From assembly GCA_040508545.1 (NCBI GenBank), contig JBEVMR010000108.1, positions 1-8,953 on the forward strand: a stretch of 8,953 nt of DNA, read 5' to 3'. Below are positions 1-5,934 of this stretch, piece by piece. A program made the translations under genes and the position numbers. The notes below the pieces were generated by a model, which did not search any database, was not told the origin of the DNA, and saw only the letters and a list, made by a program, of their open reading frames with translations. Source of the stretch: VRUE01 sp040508545. Its GTDB lineage: Bacteria; Actinomycetota; Thermoleophilia; Solirubrobacterales; 70-9. Each line of letters begins with the position of its first letter. Position 1 is the stretch's first letter.

Positions 1-12
1 GCGCCGCAAAAG

Positions 13-43
13 AAACGGCCCCGGGACACACCCGGGGCCGTTT
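13..43. terminator. Strong intrinsic terminator hairpin, probably bidirectional
   Basis: A perfect 13-bp inverted repeat (AAACGGCCCCGGG, loop ACACA, CCCGGGGCCGTTT) lies at the left edge of the window. The outer A/T pairs give a short A-tract on one side and TTTAAATT on the other, so it could end transcription in either direction. It most likely closes a gene lying left of the window; the gene on its right is transcribed away from it. This is read directly from the sequence; termination activity is inferred. Confidence 0.88.
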
Positions 44-166
44 AAATTCGTGAATACCACCAACGCCCGAAACTTTAGCGCTACATCAGCCATCCTGCTG
101 TGAAGCCGCCGAGAGTGCGATCCGGGGATTGCGTGCTTCACGCCGGGCTAGCGCCGACGCTGAATC
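44..166. other. Gene-free spacer upstream of the 179 gene
   Basis: Between the terminator hairpin and the -10-like element of the next gene I see no coding region with convincing codon structure, no tRNA fold and no clear repeat. A reading frame opening at 100 overlaps the 179 gene out of frame and has the Arg/Ser/His-rich composition of a shadow frame. Confidence 0.5.
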
Positions 167-172
167 TAGACT
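167..172 (+). promoter_or_regulatory. -10-like element of a probable leaderless promoter
   Basis: TAGACT lies exactly 6 nt in front of the ATG at 179. With the usual distance of about 7 nt from a -10 to the transcription start, RNA would begin at or next to the A of the ATG. No purine-rich Shine-Dalgarno sequence precedes the start and no good -35 hexamer is seen at the right distance. The same -10/start spacing recurs at the 1471 and 2771 genes, which supports the reading. Inference from spacing only. Confidence 0.42.
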
Positions 173-178
173 TGCGGC

Positions 179-1408
179 ATGGCGAGTACGTGGCGGCGCT
201 GGGCAATCGGGCTTCTCGGTTGGCTTGTGGGCCCGGGGCTGGTTTTCGGTGCAGTGACTGGTATCGCCGCTTTCGTCTGGGCAGCACTTGCCGGATTGCC
301 AGCCGTCATAGTGGCGCTAGTCGCCTTTACGGCACTGACTTGCGGCATCGTTCTGGCCCACTACGCCATGTCGCTATATGACCGGCGTGTGAAGATGCGC
401 GAGCGCTCACGTGACTCGAAGCCTTCCCGCGAGCCTCCTTTTCGCCCCGGCGACCTCGCCCGCCAGCACACCTCGCTAGGGACTGGACTACAGGGCAGTC
501 CGAAGCGTATTTATGGTGGCGCAGCGATCGGAGAGGCAATCAGGCGGAACGAGGAAGCGAGAGAAAAGGAAGCGACCCTCCTTGCTGTCGAGGCGGAGAT
601 TGCCCTGTCTTATGAAGAGGCTCTTGAGATGGCGAAGATCCTTCGGGCAGAGCCGCCGCACACCGCGGTTGAGAGTGCGGTCGTCAAGACGATGCTTCCC
701 GACTGGCGAGCCAAGACGAGGGAGTTCGTCAACGCAGCCCTTGGCTCGGCACAGAGGGCCGCGTTTAAGGGTGCGGGGAGGGGCAGCGATGTGCTTGAGC
801 AGCTCGAGTCTGAGGGTGCCTTCCTTCGCACCCTCGCCCTCGATTTATCCCCCGAGGCAGTCCGTGCCAACGAGACCGATGTCCTGAATGCGAGAACCAG
901 GCGCCGGGGGAATGAAGCCGCCGGTCTCTTCGACTACGGGCATTCGCAGACGCCTGGTGCTCTACCGGCTACGGACTTGGTCGATCGTCTCGACGTCCTC
1001 ATACGAGAGGGAATAGACCTGCTGGACGAACTCCTAGTGCCAGCCGAGCCGGAAAAGACGAAAGGGGGCAACTGGAAACTGGAGGGTGGCGATGCACCCG
1101 ATGAGTGGTGGGAGAAAGCAGACGTTTTCGCTACGAGCATCAGAGAACTCCTCATTGAGCGCCATCCGGCCCTGCTGACGGATTTCAGAGACGGTTTCAA
1201 CCGCCAGCTCGAGAAAGAGCGAGATACCCAAGAGGCCCGCAATGCAAAAGCCAGAGAGGACAAGCGCTCAACCGCCAAGAAAATGCTCGACCTCGTGAAC
1301 TTCGAACGTGGCGGTCCGGCAAGAGTGGTTGAAGCGAGCCTTGAGGGTCTCGCTGCAGCGCGGCATCGCCTTGGGGCCCGAAATCAGGCGGATTTTTGCC
1401 CTGTATGA
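179..1408 (+). CDS. Unrecognised membrane-anchored protein, two N-terminal TM segments plus long charged tail
   Basis: A protein of 409 residues that I cannot assign to a family. Residues 8-35 and 39-63 are hydrophobic (WAIGLLGWLVGPG..., then LPAVIVALVAFTALTCGIVL) and are followed by a basic stretch YDRRVKMRERSR, so by the positive-inside rule both termini are probably cytoplasmic. Residues 65-110 are polar and probably disordered. Residues 118-158 are a charged helical region, possibly coiled coil. Residues 160-345 are mostly helical with Trp/Asp-rich patches (DEWWEKAD), and 342-368 is another highly charged helix. The two cysteines (54, 407) form no metal site. ATG 179 is chosen because the TM hairpin begins directly after it. 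Base composition is unlike the neighbours: 541-660 has 71/120 G+C, against 46/60 at 2101-2160, so recent acquisition or weak selection is possible. A single-gene unit between a terminator hairpin and the ndh operator. The coding call is good; function is unknown. Confidence 0.75.
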   Translation: MASTWRRWAIGLLGWLVGPGLVFGAVTGIAAFVWAALAGLPAVIVALVAFTALTCGIVLAHYAMSLYDRRVKMRERSRDSKPSREPPFRPGDLARQHTSLGTGLQGSPKRIYGGAAIGEAIRRNEEAREKEATLLAVEAEIALSYEEALEMAKILRAEPPHTAVESAVVKTMLPDWRAKTREFVNAALGSAQRAAFKGAGRGSDVLEQLESEGAFLRTLALDLSPEAVRANETDVLNARTRRRGNEAAGLFDYGHSQTPGALPATDLVDRLDVLIREGIDLLDELLVPAEPEKTKGGNWKLEGGDAPDEWWEKADVFATSIRELLIERHPALLTDFRDGFNRQLEKERDTQEARNAKAREDKRSTAKKMLDLVNFERGGPARVVEASLEGLAAARHRLGARNQADFCPV

Positions 1409-1428
1409 AGGTGATACTCGTGCGGTCC

Positions 1429-1459
1429 AGCACTTTGTAACACAGTGTTACAAAGTGCT
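1429..1459. promoter_or_regulatory. Perfect 31-bp palindromic operator in front of the NDH-2-like gene
   Basis: Two perfectly complementary 15-nt arms, AGCACTTTGTAACAC (1429-1443) and GTGTTACAAAGTGCT (1445-1459), are separated by the single base A1444. The AT-rich core TTTGTAACAC/GTGTTACAAA resembles operators bound by dimeric helix-turn-helix repressors such as TetR-family proteins. It spans the whole -35-to-spacer region of the downstream promoter and touches the first base of the -10, so a bound protein would block RNA polymerase. No regulator gene is encoded next to it in this window. A role as a terminator of the 179 gene is less likely because no T-run follows. The palindrome is seen directly; operator function is inferred. 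Confidence 0.8.
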
Positions 1460-1464
1460 AGGTT
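1435..1464 (+). promoter_or_regulatory. Probable leaderless promoter of the NDH-2-like gene
   Basis: TTGTAA (1435-1440, four of six matches to TTGACA) and TAGGTT (1459-1464, keeping the TA...T core of a -10) are separated by 18 nt. The -10 ends 6 nt before the ATG at 1471, so the predicted transcription start is the A of the start codon. No Shine-Dalgarno sequence is present. The -35 lies inside the left arm of the palindrome. This is the best-supported promoter in the window because both hexamers, the spacing and the operator agree. Confidence 0.62.
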
Positions 1465-1470
1465 GGACTC

Positions 1471-2745
1471 ATGGCCTGGAACGTCGTCGTCGCCGGTGGT
1501 GGTTTCGGTGGAGCGATGGCGGCTCGGGAGCTGGAGCGGATCATGCCGAAGCAGTCGGCGCGGCTGACCCTGGTCAACGACGTCAACTTCCTGCTCTACA
1601 CGCCGTTCCTGCCCGAGGCGGCTGCGGGGACGTTGGAGCCGCGTCACGTGGTGACGCCGCTGCGCGAGATCCTCGACCGCACCTACCTGCGGCTCGGCAC
1701 GATCTCGGGTCATGACCCCGAGGGGCGCACGGTCGAGCTCCGCACTCGCGAGGGCGATACCGAGCATCTGCCCTACGACCAGCTCCTGCTCGCGCTCGGC
1801 TCGGTCTCGCGGGTGCTGCCGGTGCCCGGCCTCTCCGAGCACGCGGTCGGCTTCAAAACGCTCGCCGACGCAATCTGGCTGCGCAACCACGTGGTCGAAA
1901 CGCTGGAGGCAGCCAATGCGAGCGACGACCCGGCCCGCCGTGAAGAACTGCTCACCTACGTCTTCGTCGGCGGCGGCTACGCCGGCCTCGAGGCACTTGC
2001 CGAGCTGCAGGACTTTGCCGCCGACGCGATGGAGAGCTATCCGCGCGCCCGCTTGCACGGGATGCGCTGGGTGCTGGTCGAGGCGACCGGCCGGGTCTTG
2101 CCGGAGATCGACGCCGGCCTCGCCGACTACGCCCTGCGGCAGCTGCGTGGCCGCGGCATCGACATTCGCCTGGAGACGACGCTCGAGGAGGTCAGCGCGG
2201 ACCGCGCGCGGCTCTCCAACGGTGAGCTGCTGCCAACCCGAACGGTGGTCTGGACCGCAGGGGTCGCGCCGCATCCGAGCTTGCGCCGCCTCGAGCTGCC
2301 GCTCGACGAGCGTGGTCGCGTGCCCGTCGACGAGTACCTACGGGTGCAGGGCGCCGAGAGGGTCTGGGCGATCGGCGACTGCGCTGCCGCGCCCGATCCA
2401 CGCGGTGGCCTCTGCCCGCCGACGGCGCAGCACGCGGTCCGCCAGGGCCCCGTCGCCGCCCGCAACATCGCTGCCGAGCTGGGCGTCGGCAGCGCCCGCC
2501 GCTTCGAGTACCGCGGCAACGCCTCCTTCGTCAACCTCGGCCGCTACAAGGCCGTCGGCAGGGTGGGCGGCCGCAAGTTCCGTGGCTTCCCGGCCTGGTG
2601 GATGGCGCGGACCTACCACATGAGCCAGATCCCGGGGGTGGCCCGCAAGGCCCGCGCGGTGATCGACTGGACCGCCAGCCTGCCCTTCCGCCGCGATCTC
2701 GCCGAGGTCGGCTCGATCGGGCACCCGCGGCGGCTGGGCGAGTAA
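1471..2745 (+). CDS. ndh: NDH-2-like NAD(P)H:quinone oxidoreductase (FAD-dependent)
   Basis: Type II NADH dehydrogenases are monotopic flavoproteins that oxidise NADH and reduce membrane quinone without pumping protons. The 424 residues carry the full signature. An FAD-binding Rossmann motif GGGFGG is at 9-14. A second dinucleotide-binding motif GGGYAG at 167-172 serves NAD(P)H and is followed by the LVEATGRVLPE strand. The second FAD motif WAIGDC is at 299-304. The quinone-site type motif AQHAVRQG (Q320 onward, fitting AQxAxQ) is present. The C-terminal part has RFEYRGNASFVNLGRYKAVG and an ending with IPGVARKARAVIDW, probably the amphipathic membrane anchor. Length suits the family (about 400-460). 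ATG 1471 is fixed by the Rossmann strand starting at residue 4. The gene stands alone behind a 31-bp palindrome, and the next start (2771) follows 25 nt after the stop. Electron acceptor and NADH/NADPH preference cannot be read; the family is firm, the exact enzyme is likely. Confidence 0.87.
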   Translation: MAWNVVVAGGGFGGAMAARELERIMPKQSARLTLVNDVNFLLYTPFLPEAAAGTLEPRHVVTPLREILDRTYLRLGTISGHDPEGRTVELRTREGDTEHLPYDQLLLALGSVSRVLPVPGLSEHAVGFKTLADAIWLRNHVVETLEAANASDDPARREELLTYVFVGGGYAGLEALAELQDFAADAMESYPRARLHGMRWVLVEATGRVLPEIDAGLADYALRQLRGRGIDIRLETTLEEVSADRARLSNGELLPTRTVVWTAGVAPHPSLRRLELPLDERGRVPVDEYLRVQGAERVWAIGDCAAAPDPRGGLCPPTAQHAVRQGPVAARNIAAELGVGSARRFEYRGNASFVNLGRYKAVGRVGGRKFRGFPAWWMARTYHMSQIPGVARKARAVIDWTASLPFRRDLAEVGSIGHPRRLGE

Positions 2746-2758
2746 ACCCGCCGGGCGC

Positions 2759-2764
2759 GACAAT
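2759..2764 (+). promoter_or_regulatory. -10-like element before the GTG start at 2771
   Basis: GACAAT matches four positions of TATAAT and ends exactly 6 nt before the GTG at 2771. This is the same spacing as at 179 and 1471, so this small gene may also have its own leaderless transcript in addition to read-through from the oxidoreductase gene. No convincing -35 is seen. Weak evidence taken alone. Confidence 0.35.
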
Positions 2765-2770
2765 GGGGCC

Positions 2771-3055
2771 GTGGGATTCGAGTACCTGATCATCGCCTTC
2801 TCCTTCGGCCTGGCGACCGCGATCATCGGCCGCGCCAAGGGCAGCTCGTTCTGGCTCTGGGGGCTGATCGGCACTTTGCTGCCGCCGTTCGGCCTGATCG
2901 CCGTCATCCTCTACCGCCGCGAGAAGGACGAACCCGAACGGCAGTGCCCGACCTGTGGCAAGGCGGTGAAGCTCTACGTCCAGGTCTGCCCCCGCTGCGG
3001 AACCGACCTCTTCCTGCCCGACCCGGTCACGGTTCGGCATCCCGGCGTGGAATAG
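2771..3055 (+). CDS. Small membrane zinc-ribbon protein
   Basis: A 94-residue protein with a GTG start. Residues 4-20 (EYLIIAFSFGLATAIIG) and 27-48 (SFWLWGLIGTLLPPFGLIAV...) are two membrane segments; the second has the W-G-x-x-G-x-LLPP-GL pattern common in small inner-membrane zinc-ribbon proteins. A cytoplasmic C-terminal zinc ribbon follows, with C59-P-T-C62 and C73-P-R-C76 (CxxC-x10-CxxC), the geometry for one structural zinc. The overlapping ATG at 2763 is in another frame and stops after eight codons, so GTG 2771 is the start. It follows the oxidoreductase stop by 25 nt on the same strand and may be co-expressed with it. The partner bound by the ribbon is unknown. Domain call firm, function unknown. 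Confidence 0.83.
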   Translation: MGFEYLIIAFSFGLATAIIGRAKGSSFWLWGLIGTLLPPFGLIAVILYRREKDEPERQCPTCGKAVKLYVQVCPRCGTDLFLPDPVTVRHPGVE

Positions 3056-3058
3056 AAG

Positions 3059-3073
3059 TCCCGCGCCACGGGA
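3059..3073. terminator. Weak hairpin after the zinc-ribbon gene
   Basis: TCCCG, loop CGCCA, CGGGA forms a short 5-bp stem directly after the stop of the zinc-ribbon gene. No T-run follows, so at most it is a weak attenuator or end signal. It also overlaps the possible ribosome-binding or -10 region of the next gene. Confidence 0.25.
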
Positions 3074-3078
3074 AGAAT
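3070..3078 (+). promoter_or_regulatory. Possible start-selecting element for the 3085 gene
   Basis: GGGAAG (3070-3075) is a modest Shine-Dalgarno-like stretch 9 nt before the TTG at 3085. The overlapping AAGAAT (3073-3078) could instead be a -10 placed 6 nt before the same TTG. Either reading favours the TTG at 3085 over the ATG at 3109, which has neither. Weak evidence. Confidence 0.3.
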
Positions 3079-3084
3079 TCGCCA

Positions 3085-3441
3085 TTGCGACGAGCCAACC
3101 GCCTACGCATGCCTCCCGCCCTTCTCGTCGCTTCGACGTTGGTCGTCGGGGTCTGGTCGGTTTTGTGCGCAGCCCTCGTGCATCACGGCTGCTATGACAT
3201 CAGCGCGCCCATTCCCCAGCCATTTCCCAGTACGTCGAGGGCCGAGTACTGCGATTCAGTCGGCTCGGCGACGCCGTGGATCACACTGACGTTGGCGCCT
3301 ACCGTGCTGATGGCCGCAACGGCATGGCTGAACTCGAGGAACCCGCGTCGCGTAACGGCCATTGCATTCGTTCTATGCCTGGCTTTGATCGCGAATGCCG
3401 TCGTCGCAAACAGCCTCACGTACAGCATCGAGCTCAGGTAA
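3085..3441 (+). CDS. Small unrecognised three-TM membrane protein
   Basis: About 118 residues from TTG 3085, or 110 from the in-frame ATG at 3109. From the TTG the chain opens with a basic LRRANRLRMPP, then a first membrane segment (ALLVASTLVVGVWSVLCAAL). A polar loop of about 40 residues follows, holding two cysteines in HHGCYD and AEYCDS that could form a disulfide outside the membrane. A second segment (PWITLTLAPTVLMAATAWL), a short basic loop NSRNPRR and a third segment (VTAIAFVLCLALIANAVVA) complete it. Composition is lower in GC than the neighbours (32/60 at 3361-3420), as in the 179 gene. It ends 17 nt before the convergent glycosyltransferase gene. I do not recognise the family. The hydrophobic layout argues that it is a real gene; the start is uncertain. 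Confidence 0.6.
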   Translation: MRRANRLRMPPALLVASTLVVGVWSVLCAALVHHGCYDISAPIPQPFPSTSRAEYCDSVGSATPWITLTLAPTVLMAATAWLNSRNPRRVTAIAFVLCLALIANAVVANSLTYSIELR

Positions 3442-3442
3442 G

Positions 3443-3458
3443 CCCCGCTTGAGAGGGG
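3443..3458. terminator. Weak convergent-gene hairpin
   Basis: CCCC and GGGG arms (3443-3446, 3455-3458) bracket GCTTGAGA between the stops of the convergent 3085 and glycosyltransferase genes. Four GC pairs and no T-run make it at best a weak shared terminator; it is the only stem-like structure in this 17-nt gap. Confidence 0.22.
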
Positions 3459-4526
3459 TCAGCGCAGCCAGGTTCTGACGATCGCGTTGGCGAAGCCGAG
3501 GCCGTAGCGGACGACCGCCGGCTTCTTCGAGTGCCCGTGCAGGCGCTTGGCGACGGTTACCGGAACCTCTTTGGCGGGAATGCCGCGCTTGATCGCCTCG
3601 ATCATGAACTCGGAGGTGTGGAACTGCTCTTGGCGCAGGACGAGCTGGGGGAGGACGGCGGCGCGGACGGCGCGGTAGCCGTTGGAGCAGTCGCTGACCT
3701 TGGTCCGGGTGATCGCCGAGACGAGCCGGTTGAAGAAGACGATCCCCAGCTCGCGGGCGAAGTGGTTGTCGTCAGCCTCGCCGAGGACGCGAGAGCCGTG
3801 GGCGACGTCGACCTCGCCGTCGAGCACCGGCTTGACCAGCCGCTCCATCTCCGATGGCAGGTGCTGCCCATCGGCGTCGAGCGTGACGACGATCTCGGCG
3901 CCCGAGTCGACCATCAGGCGATAGCCGGTGCGCAGCGCTGCGCCGCCGCCGCGGTTGATTACGTGGCGGGCGACGATCGCGCCGTGCTCGGCGGCGACGT
4001 CGCCGCTGCCGTCGCGGGAGCCGTCGTCGACCACGAGCACCGCCGTCTCCACGCCGCAGACCTCGTTCGGCATCAGGTCGAGGACTTGGCCGATGTTCTC
4101 AGCCTCGTTGTAGGCGGGGACGAGAATCGCGATCTTGCCGCGGAAGCGCTCCGGCAGCTTCGCCTGGCGGAACTCCTCCCAGGCGAGCCCCTCGAGCACC
4201 GCCGAGAGCTGGCGCGAGTTGCGCGCCGTCTGCGAGAGGGCTCGCAGGATCAGCAGGAAGAGGATGAAGATCGAGAAGACGGCGAGGCCGAGAATGCGGC
4301 CGCCGTTCCCCTGCTCGAAGGAGAATGCCGATAGCAGCGCGTCGGTCAGTTCGGTGCCGGAGACGATCGCCAGCCCGGCCGCGGCGGCGAGCAGGATCAG
4401 CACGTCAACGTTACGCAGGGTGCGGCGGCGCAGCACCGCAAAGGCGCCGATCGCGACCGCGACCAGCAGGCCGGTGGCGCGGAGCGCCGTCAGCTCGGCG
4501 GGGAAGATGCTCGCCTCGGGGACCAT
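3459..4526 (-). CDS. DUF2304-GT2 fusion, DPM1-type polyprenyl-phosphate glycosyltransferase
   Basis: A 355-residue protein. The N-terminal part (about 1-115) has hydrophobic segments near 14-32, 40-55 and 77-95, with RRRTLRNVD between the first two, and closes with a charged helix; this is the layout of the DUF2304 family, often found beside glycosyltransferases. The C-terminal GT-A domain starts at 131: ILVPAYNEAENI (134-145), VVDDGS (165-170), and the metal-binding DAD within TLDADGQHLP (217-219). SNGYRAVR and SEFMIEAIKRG follow, as in dolichol/undecaprenyl-phosphate mannosyl- or glucosyltransferases. The expected reaction is transfer of a sugar from a nucleotide donor to polyprenyl phosphate at the cytoplasmic face; the sugar cannot be read. 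ATG (complement of 4524-4526) is chosen because the frame further upstream is an Arg/Gly/Pro-rich shadow. It overlaps the upstream GT39 gene by 37 nt, so translation is probably coupled. Fusion of the two domains in one chain replaces the more usual gene pair. Confidence 0.87.
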   Translation of the reverse strand: MVPEASIFPAELTALRATGLLVAVAIGAFAVLRRRTLRNVDVLILLAAAAGLAIVSGTELTDALLSAFSFEQGNGGRILGLAVFSIFILFLLILRALSQTARNSRQLSAVLEGLAWEEFRQAKLPERFRGKIAILVPAYNEAENIGQVLDLMPNEVCGVETAVLVVDDGSRDGSGDVAAEHGAIVARHVINRGGGAALRTGYRLMVDSGAEIVVTLDADGQHLPSEMERLVKPVLDGEVDVAHGSRVLGEADDNHFARELGIVFFNRLVSAITRTKVSDCSNGYRAVRAAVLPQLVLRQEQFHTSEFMIEAIKRGIPAKEVPVTVAKRLHGHSKKPAVVRYGLGFANAIVRTWLR

Positions 4527-5842
4527 GAGCCGCTGGAGGATATGGCCGCGCCGGCCCGCGCCAGGGCCACGCCGGCAAGCGGAAAGATCAGAGTCATCAG
4601 GATCTCGTTGCGCCGCGGCGCCGCCAGCGAGGCCGCGCCGACCGCGGTGACCAGCACGAGCGGGGTCGCCATCGCGACCAGCTCCCACCAGCGGCGGCGC
4701 AGCGCCAGCACGCCGAGGCCCGCGAGGCCGAGCAGCACGATCAGGCCCTGGACGATGCGGCCCGCGGTGCTGCTCATCGCTTCGCCGATGCCGGCGCTCC
4801 ACATTCGCCAGACCTTGCGCGCGGTCATCGCTGCATACCCGAGCGGGTCTTCGCCGAAGTACTTGGAGAGGTTCTCCTTGCCGATCCTGCCCAGCGCTTC
4901 GTCACGCGGCAGCTCCGGGTAGCGCTCGGCGACCCGATCGAAGAGCGGGGTGGGGTCGACGGCATCCAGAGCCGGCGATCCCGGCTCGAGGTCACGGCCG
5001 AATTGACGCTGCACGAGCAGGGCCTTGACCCGCTGGTACTCGCCGTCGGCCGGCAGGAAGGTGCCGACGTAGAGCGCCTTGCCGCCGCCGGTCGAGATTG
5101 GCACGGTGCGGTCGAGGGTGATCTGGTTGTGGATCGTCCAGGGCACGATCGGCAGCAGCAATGCCGCGGTGAGCAGGCCAGCCCCGGCCAGGCCCAGCTG
5201 CCAGCCCCGCTGGCGGCCGACTCGGATGGCGGCCAAGACCGCGAAGGCGACGCCGACCGGCAGGTAGTCGGGCCGGATCAAAGCCGTCAAGCCAAAGAGG
5301 AACCCCGGCAAGAGCCAGGCTCGCAGGCGCGCTTGGTCCGCCGCCCAGAGAAAGGCCAGGACCGCCGCGGGCAGGGTGAAGATCGCCGGCGGCTCGCTGA
5401 AGAGCGCCCCGGTGGAGTGGATGAAGGGGGGATAGACGGCGACGCCGAGAGCGGCGATCAGCCCCGCTGGGCGGCAGTTGATCCGCCTACCCAACAGGTA
5501 GGCGACGACGATCGCCGCCAAGCCGAGCAGCAGCTCGACGATCCGCGCCGTGCCTTCGCGGGCGCCGCCGGTCGCGTAGAAGGTCGCCGCGTAGAGCAGC
5601 GGCGCTCCGGGCGACCAGTCGCTGGCATCGTCGAATTCAGGCCCGCCGTAGCTGCCTTCCTCGTAGAGGGCCTTGGAAAGCGCGAAGTAGGCGCGGGCGT
5701 CGTCGCCAGGGGTCTGCAGCGGCTCTACCACCCGGTAGGCGCGCAGGCCGAAGCCAAGGACGAGGATCGCCGCCAGCAGGATCAGCGTCGTCCTCCCGTG
5801 GCGATCGGGCAGCGTCCGGATCCAGTTGCCGATCGCGGTCAA
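4490..5842 (-). CDS. GT39/PMT-type integral membrane glycosyltransferase (paralogue 1)
   Basis: A 450-residue polytopic GT-C enzyme. TM1 is at about 18-35, then an acidic first loop TPGDDARAY (D47, D48), where this superfamily has its catalytic acid. Further marks are SPGAPLL (77-83), GRR (118-120), FSEPPA (148-153), LIRPDYL (188-194) and STGGGK (250-255). A large extracytoplasmic segment (about 240-345) and three further TM helices (about 364-432) follow. Such enzymes take a sugar from a polyprenyl-phosphate donor and place it on a protein, lipid or glycan outside the membrane. The start is TTG (complement of 5840-5842); an in-frame stop lies three codons upstream and no ATG or GTG precedes TM1. 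The last residues, GSWSPRRASSPPS, are read from the same DNA as the start of the GT2 gene. The 7628-6330 gene is a paralogue with the same landmarks in order. Acceptor and sugar unknown. Confidence 0.86.
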   Translation of the reverse strand: MTAIGNWIRTLPDRHGRTTLILLAAILVLGFGLRAYRVVEPLQTPGDDARAYFALSKALYEEGSYGGPEFDDASDWSPGAPLLYAATFYATGGAREGTARIVELLLGLAAIVVAYLLGRRINCRPAGLIAALGVAVYPPFIHSTGALFSEPPAIFTLPAAVLAFLWAADQARLRAWLLPGFLFGLTALIRPDYLPVGVAFAVLAAIRVGRQRGWQLGLAGAGLLTAALLLPIVPWTIHNQITLDRTVPISTGGGKALYVGTFLPADGEYQRVKALLVQRQFGRDLEPGSPALDAVDPTPLFDRVAERYPELPRDEALGRIGKENLSKYFGEDPLGYAAMTARKVWRMWSAGIGEAMSSTAGRIVQGLIVLLGLAGLGVLALRRRWWELVAMATPLVLVTAVGAASLAAPRRNEILMTLIFPLAGVALARAGAAISSSGSWSPRRASSPPS

Positions 5843-5850
5843 GGTGGCTC

Positions 5851-5856
5851 AGGCTA
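5851..5856 (-). promoter_or_regulatory. -10-like element for the 5842 GT39 gene
   Basis: On the minus strand TAGCCT lies 8 nt before the TTG start at 5842. RNA would start at or within 1-2 nt of the start codon, giving a leaderless transcript that would carry both the GT39 and GT2 genes. There is no Shine-Dalgarno sequence in the eight bases between, and no good -35. Weak evidence. Confidence 0.35.
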
Positions 5857-5915
5857 TCCAGCGCAAGGGCGTTGGGCTGGGGCGTCGAAGACCGTGGGCC
5901 AGCCAAGCAAACCCC

Positions 5916-5930
5916 GGAAGGAGCAGCTCC
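5916..5930 (+). promoter_or_regulatory. Strong ribosome-binding site with small overlapping hairpin
   Basis: GGAAGGAG (5916-5923) is a near-perfect Shine-Dalgarno sequence ending 11 nt before the ATG at 5935, and it decides that start. It is the only strong one in the window. Its GGAG part is also the left arm of GGAG-CAG-CTCC (5920-5930), a 4-bp stem that could partly hide the site or shorten the effective spacing. The sequence is seen directly; any regulatory effect of the stem is speculative. Confidence 0.7.
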
Positions 5931-5934
5931 AAAA

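Noticed and set aside
1..12. A possible tRNA 3' end or attachment site at the left edge, which would fit an acquired 179 gene.
   Set aside because: Only a few bases before the terminator are visible, there is no CCA and no arm to test, so no call can be made.
1429..1459. The palindrome as a rho-independent terminator of the 179 gene.
   Set aside because: No T-run follows, the core is AT-rich rather than GC-rich, and it coincides with promoter hexamers correctly spaced for the next gene. A minor dual role cannot be excluded.
1384..2274. A 296-codon open frame on the minus strand opposite the NDH-2-like gene.
   Set aside because: Its composition (Arg, Gln, Gly, Val, Asp) is the antisense image of a high-GC gene, it has no recognisable motif, and it would run through the operator and promoter.
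2763..2789. ATG at 2763 as the start of a small gene.
   Set aside because: It is out of frame with the zinc-ribbon gene and stops after eight codons; it may be incidental to the -10-like GACAAT that overlaps it.
3531..4334. A 267-codon plus-strand open frame opposite the GT2 gene, and a similar 316-codon one at 5003-5953 opposite the GT39 gene.
   Set aside because: Both are antisense shadows of genes with clear family motifs. They are rich in Gly/Arg/Asp/Gln with no domains, and no promoter or ribosome-binding site supports them.
4527..4802. Upstream extension of the DUF2304-GT2 reading frame on the minus strand, which would add 92 residues.
   Set aside because: The extension is Arg/Gly/Ala/Pro-rich with no domain or hydrophobic pattern and lies entirely over the well-supported GT39 gene. 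The natural start is MVPEAS at 4526, directly before the first TM segment.
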